From Halobacteriales archaeon (GTDB lineage: Archaea > Halobacteriota > Halobacteria > Halobacteriales > SKSH01): 28,268 nucleotides of DNA. The notes beneath the pieces are model-generated. The model did not search any database, was not told the DNA's origin, and worked only from the letters and a program-made list of their open reading frames with translations. The DNA lies in assembly GCA_007118075.1 (NCBI GenBank), contig SKSH01000159.1, forward strand, positions 1-28,268. The letters are read 5' to 3'. The position numbers and the translations under genes are program-made. Each line of letters opens with the position of its first letter. Position 1 is the first letter of the stretch. Below, in pieces: positions 23,981 through 28,268 of the stretch.

Positions 23981-25727
23981 CTGAATCACCTAGGTCGCGG
24001 GGATCGATAGTCAGGTCGACCAATGAGGAATCGTGCGCACCCATTCGCCGACTCCTGCGTCTGATCCGACCTATGTCGACTTCGATGGCCCGGTCGAACG
24101 CCGCCCGGTCATTGAAGTAAAGCTCAAGATAGTGGCTCAACCGTTCAGCAGTTAGATAGGTATTCATAATGACATACGCTGCACCTCGTTCGTAGAGCCG
24201 ATGGGCGTCAGCGATGCGCTCGGCTTCGACGAAAACAATCGCATCGTCTCGGACTTCGCGAAGGAGTGCCTCGTTCACGTCGGGTTCGACCGTCGAGCTC
24301 AGGACAAACTTTGCCTTCGAGAGTCCAGATGCCTTCCTCACTTCTGAATGACGGAAGTCACCGAAGACATAGTCGAACCGACCCTCCGCATCGAGCTCGG
24401 CGATGTGTTCTGTCTTGCGATCGATGACGACGACCTCACCAAAGCGGTCCTGAAGGAGTGCAAGAGCCGGTTCGGTCACCTCGTCGAATCCGATGGCCAC
24501 CGCGTGATCACTGTACCCTTCAGAGGTTTCGATGATCTCATCTCCGGTCTCGAACCGTTCGAACCACGGCTCAAGTCGATCGAAAATAGCGTGGTTGTAG
24601 GTGATGAGGTACGTGGATACCGTCATCGTCAACAGCGCCATCAGGGTCAAATAGCCCAGTACGGCATCGTCGATGAATCCCTGTGCCAACGCCAATGCAC
24701 CAACCACGAGGGAGAACTCGCTGACCTGGACCATATTGATGGAACCGAGGAACGAGGTCTCGACACTGAATCCTTCTCGGTCGATGAGGTAGAACATGAT
24801 CCAGAAGTTTCCAATCATGAGGATGATCGAGGCAATCACCGCCTCCTGCCAGAAGGTGAGAAGCGTTGCGGCGCTCTCGATCTGGAGGCCGATACTGGCG
24901 AAGAAGATGAGGATGAAAAAGTCCGTTATCGGTGTGATGCGGTCCTGGAGTTCCTTGCTGTATGGAAGCTGTGCCAGGCTGAGCCCGGCGAGGAATGCAC
25001 CGACCTCAACGGAGAGTTCAAAGACATCGGCAACGGCGATGAAGAGGAACGCCCACGCGATGGCCACGATGAGGAAGACGTCCTTGTTGTCGGCTATCCG
25101 TCGAAAAAGCGTCGGGAGGATGTATCGGGAGGAAGCAATAGAGAACAACAAGATGAACCCCATCATCACGAAGATGACCGCCAATGTCGTGGTGATTTCG
25201 CCAGCATCGCCCAGTTCATCCGCTGAGAACAACGCGAGGACGATCACGAGGTAGATATCTTGGATGATCAGCACCCCGACATCGATCTTTCCAGGGAGCG
25301 AGGTAATCTCGTCCTTATCGGTCAAGAGCTTCACGATAATCGGCGTGGCCCCGAAGACAGTCGCCAGGGCGATCACGAGCACCTCGACAGTCCCGAACCC
25401 GAGCGCCAGGGCGATGATGAACGCCAGCGCCGTCTGGAGCACGGTCTGTCCAATCGCAATGTTGCTGATCGGAGCGAAGATCTCCCTGATGTCATCGATG
25501 CGCATCTTGAGGCCGAGAAGGAACAGGAGGAATCCGAGGCCAAGTTCGGCCATGTGGTCAACCAGTCCCTCAGCCGTGACGACATCGAGGAGAACCGGGC
25601 CAAGGACGACCCCGGTGAGGATGTATGCAACGATGGTCGGTTGACCGAGCTGCCTGGCGACCAACCCAATCGCCGTTGCGGCCACGATGATGAGCGCGAA
25701 ATCAGCAGCAAGAGCGACTTCGACCAT
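23973..25727 (-). CDS. CPA2-type cation/proton antiporter with degenerate TrkA-N domain
   Basis: A second KefB/CPA2-family protein, 584 residues, upstream of and overlapping the other. The membrane part contains LGFLLFLLGLKMRIDDIRE and the family motif region KIDVGVLIIQDIYLVIVL (QD pair) and GAFLAGLSLAQLP. In the C-terminal RCK-like domain the first loop reads DHAVAIGFDEVTEPALALL, where the second and third glycines of GxGxxG are replaced, but VVVIDRK and DYVFGDFRH follow as expected. It may have lost nucleotide sensing and work together with the intact paralogue; this is inference. A TATA-like box (GTATAAG on the minus strand, 25762-25768) lies 35-41 bases upstream. Confidence 0.9.
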   Translation of the reverse strand: MVEVALAADFALIIVAATAIGLVARQLGQPTIVAYILTGVVLGPVLLDVVTAEGLVDHMAELGLGFLLFLLGLKMRIDDIREIFAPISNIAIGQTVLQTALAFIIALALGFGTVEVLVIALATVFGATPIIVKLLTDKDEITSLPGKIDVGVLIIQDIYLVIVLALFSADELGDAGEITTTLAVIFVMMGFILLFSIASSRYILPTLFRRIADNKDVFLIVAIAWAFLFIAVADVFELSVEVGAFLAGLSLAQLPYSKELQDRITPITDFFILIFFASIGLQIESAATLLTFWQEAVIASIILMIGNFWIMFYLIDREGFSVETSFLGSINMVQVSEFSLVVGALALAQGFIDDAVLGYLTLMALLTMTVSTYLITYNHAIFDRLEPWFERFETGDEIIETSEGYSDHAVAIGFDEVTEPALALLQDRFGEVVVIDRKTEHIAELDAEGRFDYVFGDFRHSEVRKASGLSKAKFVLSSTVEPDVNEALLREVRDDAIVFVEAERIADAHRLYERGAAYVIMNTYLTAERLSHYLELYFNDRAAFDRAIEVDIGRIRRRSRRMGAHDSSLVDLTIDPRDLGDSDE

Positions 25728-25931
25728 GTACGTGAGTTGGCGGTGGTTTACCGAGGGACTGCTTATACATTTGTTTCTGCCGAGGATATATCAATCAAGA
25801 GAGACGTTTGTCATCGTGAACAAACTCCGTCCGGTGACAACAGTCTCCTTCGAGAATCGTTCACTTTCGGTAAGCCCCTCCGGCACGGGTTTAATTCCAT
25901 CCACAAGCAAGTCCGTCGTCCGGGAGCTGCC
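25728..25931. promoter_or_regulatory. Divergent control region between the antiporter and PolB2 operons
   Basis: A 204-base spacer with no gene visible. Toward the antiporters a TATA-like GTATAAG lies at 25762-25768 (minus strand). Toward the RadA-like/PolB2 operon TTTAAT (25890-25895) is 37-42 bases before the ATG at 25932, giving a short leader. Near the middle lies an interrupted palindrome, GTTTGT then 8 bases then ACAAAC (25806-25825), a candidate operator for one or both units. Confidence 0.45.
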
Positions 25932-26573
25932 ATGATCACCGACGACACCACCCCGACCCTCTCGCCCGGGTTGACCTACCTTGAGGCTTCGTCACCACGA
26001 ACACCCGCCCTACACCAACTGACACTAGCGGCCCTCGACGACCTCGAGGGACGGGCGTACTGGATCGACAGCCGGAGCACCGCATCGACGTACGCATGGC
26101 TCGAGGGAGCGGTCCATCCACGCCGACTTGAAGCACTTCGAGTCGCCCGCGCCTTCACCGCCTACCAACACCACACCCTCGTGCAGACCGTCCATGAGCG
26201 GGCAACCGACGACGATCTCGTCATCGTCCCGTGTCTGGACGCACTGTACACCGACGACGAGGTCCCCGAGCCGCAGGCCAGATCGTTGTTGGCAGATACG
26301 CTCGCCGTTCTCGAAGCGCTCGCTGAAAGCGGGACGACCGTCACCATCACCACCGCCGATCCGGCGGTTGCCGATCGGGCCGACCACACGATTGTCATCA
26401 GGGAAACCGACCTTGGTATCGCCTTTGAGGGCGACACGTTCGAGACAACCCTGTATCGTGGACCGGGGTTCTGGCAGACGACAATCCCGTACTGGATCGA
26501 TCTGCTCGGTATCTGCGAGGAAGAGGCCCTCGTCCCAATCGCCACCGAACCGGTTCAAGTGGCTCTCGGCTGA
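25932..26573 (+). CDS. RadA/RecA-like protein with inactivated ATP site (PolB2-associated)
   Basis: A protein of 213 residues that lines up, from memory, with the core of archaeal RadA. GLTYLEASSPRTPALHQL matches RadA's FFGEFGSGKTQICHQL in register, so the Walker A lysine is Arg23 and its preceding glycine is Pro22. RAYWIDSRST matches VIWIDTENT, and LRVARAFTAYQHHTLVQ matches the YVARAFNSNHQ region. LVIVPCLDALYTDDE (96-110) matches RadA's LLIVDSLTSHFRSEY, so the Walker B Asp is Pro100. ATP hydrolysis should therefore be lost. First gene of a three-gene operon with PolB2; the start ATG is the first after the antiporter's divergent promoter. A DNA-bound recruiting or RadA-modulating role is likely by analogy with bacterial ImuA. 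Confidence 0.8.
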   Translation: MITDDTTPTLSPGLTYLEASSPRTPALHQLTLAALDDLEGRAYWIDSRSTASTYAWLEGAVHPRRLEALRVARAFTAYQHHTLVQTVHERATDDDLVIVPCLDALYTDDEVPEPQARSLLADTLAVLEALAESGTTVTITTADPAVADRADHTIVIRETDLGIAFEGDTFETTLYRGPGFWQTTIPYWIDLLGICEEEALVPIATEPVQVALG

Positions 26574-26575
26574 CC

Positions 26576-26815
26576 ATGGGCCGCACGAATCCCACCTACC
26601 GCGATCTCGTCAGCCGGTTCGAGACCTCGTTGACACCATATCGACGTGGCCTCCGTCTTGAGGACCAGGCACACTTCGACCGGCTCTTCGATCAGGCCAG
26701 ACAGCACGCCGATGCCGCCACGTATCAACAGGGAAATGATCCTGAGATACTGGTGCTGCTATCGATACTGCTCGCACACGAGCACCGGCTCGATGCCCTC
26801 GAAAAAGAGGGATAA
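26576..26815 (+). CDS. Small helical protein of the PolB2 operon, function unknown
   Basis: A protein of 79 residues starting MGRTNPTYRDLVSRF, two bases after the RadA-like gene and three before the polymerase gene, hence co-translated. It is predicted by eye to be almost entirely helical with alternating charged and hydrophobic residues (for example FETSLTPYRRGLRLEDQAHF and LLSILLAHEHRLDALE). No cysteine, no membrane segment and no nucleotide motif are seen. I have seen similar haloarchaeal proteins beginning MGRTNPTYRD, but cannot name the family with certainty. Its fixed position suggests a linker or adaptor between the RadA-like protein and the polymerase. Confidence 0.7.
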   Translation: MGRTNPTYRDLVSRFETSLTPYRRGLRLEDQAHFDRLFDQARQHADAATYQQGNDPEILVLLSILLAHEHRLDALEKEG

Positions 26816-26818
26816 GCG

Positions 26819-28268
26819 GTGGCATTCACCGTCGACATCCTCGCGGAGGGAGGCATCAGAACGTGGACACTCACTGACGACGGCGCCGAATCACGGTGTG
26901 ATGATACCTACACGCCGACAGTTTACATCGACGGGCCGACCGTGCACTACGATGAGATCGAGACCTCACTTGCCGATGACCCGAAGGTGGTCGGTGTCGA
27001 CCGGGAGCGATGGTACACATCGCTCCACGACGAGACGCGTTCGACCGTGCTCCGTGTCGACCTCGAACGGTTGGACGATGTCAGGCCGTTCGCCCGTGAG
27101 GTACGTCACCGACACGAACCGTCTTGGGCGACGACCGGGACGCTCAGACTGTACAACGTCGACCTCACCCCACAATTTCGGTACTGTCTTGAGACAGAGA
27201 CGTCACCGGTACCTGACCGCTGGCCACACGCACTGACGATCGAACTCGGGCAGCGATCAATCGCCGATGAAAGCCTCAACGGGCTGACTGTCGAGGGAGA
27301 AATGCTCGAGGGGCCCCAAACAACGGTGCTTGAGGATCTCTTCGAACACCTCATCGAGACGGATCCAGACGTACTCGTCGTCTCGAGTGCCGAGATTATC
27401 CCGTTGCTCTTCAAGCGAGCCGACGCCCATGGACTGGATGACTTCCGAGTTGGCCGGATCGGCGGCAGCTCGAAGCTCTCAGACGGCAACACCTTCGAGA
27501 GCTACGGCCAGGTGGGCTACAAGGCGCCACGATACCATATCCCTGGGCGAGCCATCCTTGACACGTCGAACAGTTTTCTCTGGCATCAGACGAGCCTGGC
27601 AGGAGTGCTCGATCTCGTCGAACGCTCGCATCGACCGCTCGAGGAGACCGGGTGGGCGAGCATCGGCACCGTGTTGACGGCGATCCAGATCCGCCGGGCC
27701 CTCGGACGCGACGTCCTCGTACCATGGAACAAGTGGGAGCCCGAGGCGTTCAAGGACGTGCGGACCCTGCACACCGCCGATCGAGGGGGCTTCACCTTCG
27801 CCCCACGTATCGGGCTGCACGAAGACGTTGTGGAGGTCGATTTTGCCTCGCTGTATCCGCGCATCATCTGCGAGTACAACATCAGTCCAGACACCATCCG
27901 GTGTGACTGTGACCGGCACCACGAGGTGGTGCCCGAACTGGGCTATGAAGTCTGCACCGAACCCGGCTTCCTCGCTGAGGTGCTCCAACCGTTGCTCGAC
28001 GATCGTGCCGCCATCAAGGAAGCGTTGGCCGAGACAGACGACCCTGATCGAACGGCCGAACTTCGTTCTCGCTCCGGGGCGCTCAAATGGATCCTCGTCT
28101 CCTGTTTTGGGTATCAGGGCTATCGCAACAGCAAGTTCGGCCGCATCGAATGTCACGAGGCGATTAATGCACACGCTCGTGACATCCTCCTCCGTGCGAA
28201 GGAGACGTTCGAAGCGGGAGGTTGGGAGATTGTTCACGGTATTGTCGACAGCCTCTGGGTCCGACAGA
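26819..28268 (+). CDS. polB2: Family-B DNA polymerase of the PolB2 type (3' end outside window)
   Basis: The first 483 residues of a family-B polymerase starting at a GTG (MAFTVDILAEGGIRTWTL). An exonuclease-like N-terminal domain is present, but the expected acidic exonuclease residues are not obvious. Motif A is EVDFASLYPRIICEYN, with Asp341. Motif B is LKWILVSCFGYQGYRN, with Lys423 kept but the Asn of the usual ANSFYG changed to Val. Motif C reads HGIVDSLW in place of YGDTDS, so the first catalytic Asp is Ile475 and only Asp477 remains. This is the pattern of archaeal PolB2, long called inactivated; Sulfolobales relatives (Dpo2) have been reported to act in damage tolerance. The gene runs past the window end. 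Confidence 0.9.
   Translation, partial: MAFTVDILAEGGIRTWTLTDDGAESRCDDTYTPTVYIDGPTVHYDEIETSLADDPKVVGVDRERWYTSLHDETRSTVLRVDLERLDDVRPFAREVRHRHEPSWATTGTLRLYNVDLTPQFRYCLETETSPVPDRWPHALTIELGQRSIADESLNGLTVEGEMLEGPQTTVLEDLFEHLIETDPDVLVVSSAEIIPLLFKRADAHGLDDFRVGRIGGSSKLSDGNTFESYGQVGYKAPRYHIPGRAILDTSNSFLWHQTSLAGVLDLVERSHRPLEETGWASIGTVLTAIQIRRALGRDVLVPWNKWEPEAFKDVRTLHTADRGGFTFAPRIGLHEDVVEVDFASLYPRIICEYNISPDTIRCDCDRHHEVVPELGYEVCTEPGFLAEVLQPLLDDRAAIKEALAETDDPDRTAELRSRSGALKWILVSCFGYQGYRNSKFGRIECHEAINAHARDILLRAKETFEAGGWEIVHGIVDSLWVRQ

Noticed and set aside
24348..25226. Open plus-strand frame of 292 codons opposite the upstream antiporter
   Set aside because: Highly charged Asp/Glu/Arg-rich translation without motifs, the antisense of hydrophobic transmembrane codons.
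25260..25931. N-terminal extension of the RadA-like frame into the antiporter gene
   Set aside because: The frame happens to stay open antisense to the antiporter and across the promoter region; homology to RadA and the TATA-like box both place the start at 25932.

Overview
The window is a compact stretch of chromosome from a halophilic archaeon (class Halobacteria or a close relative). The evidence is the acidic, Glu/Asp-rich proteins, base composition in the upper 50s percent GC by hand counts of a few lines, archaeal core genes (Sec61-beta, ABCE1, RFC large subunit, SAMP-activating E1, archaemetzincin, F420:NADP oxidoreductase) and TATA-like boxes about 27-33 bases before start codons, which suggests mostly leaderless transcripts. 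No insertion sequence, CRISPR array, tRNA or rRNA was seen. Nearly all of the sequence is coding, and long open frames on the opposite strand are mostly shadows.

Region 1 (1-9.5 kb) holds housekeeping genes. It starts with the tail of a membrane protein that resembles DUF389/TIGR00341. A minus-strand run follows: secG (Sec61-beta, only 54 residues), pdxT, a bifunctional-nuclease-domain (DUF151) protein and a NOG1-type GTPase. Then come thioredoxin, npdG with a UPF0146 gene, archaemetzincin, a small membrane protein, an EMC6-like membrane protein in an operon with ABCE1 (ribosome recycling), a winged-helix regulator, and the PIN-ATPase-KH protein (PINA-like).

Region 2 (9.5-19.8 kb) holds arginine biosynthesis. 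Beside a plus-strand M20 peptidase, the minus strand carries argG-argH and then argW(lysW)-argX-argC-argB-argD-argE-argF. Together these cover the whole route from glutamate to arginine through the amino-group carrier protein ArgW/LysW. argX to argF are joined by five identical ATGA stop/start overlaps. The carrier gene is preceded by a very AT-rich island with a 20-bp near-palindrome, and argG by about 120 bases of consecutive perfect stem-loops spaced exactly two bases apart.

Region 3 (19.8-25.7 kb) has ubaA (SAMP-activating E1), the divergent rfcL, a 60-residue membrane protein, and two tandem CPA2-type cation/proton antiporters with TrkA-N-like domains, one of which has lost the glycine motif of its nucleotide-binding fold.

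Region 4 (25.9 kb to the end) is the most interesting. It is a tight three-gene operon encoding a RadA-like protein with destroyed Walker A and B motifs, a 79-residue helical protein, and a family-B DNA polymerase of the PolB2 type whose palm motif C has lost one catalytic aspartate. The polymerase runs off the window. The arrangement recalls the bacterial ImuA-ImuB-DnaE2 mutasome and is a good candidate for an archaeal damage-tolerance or mutagenesis system.
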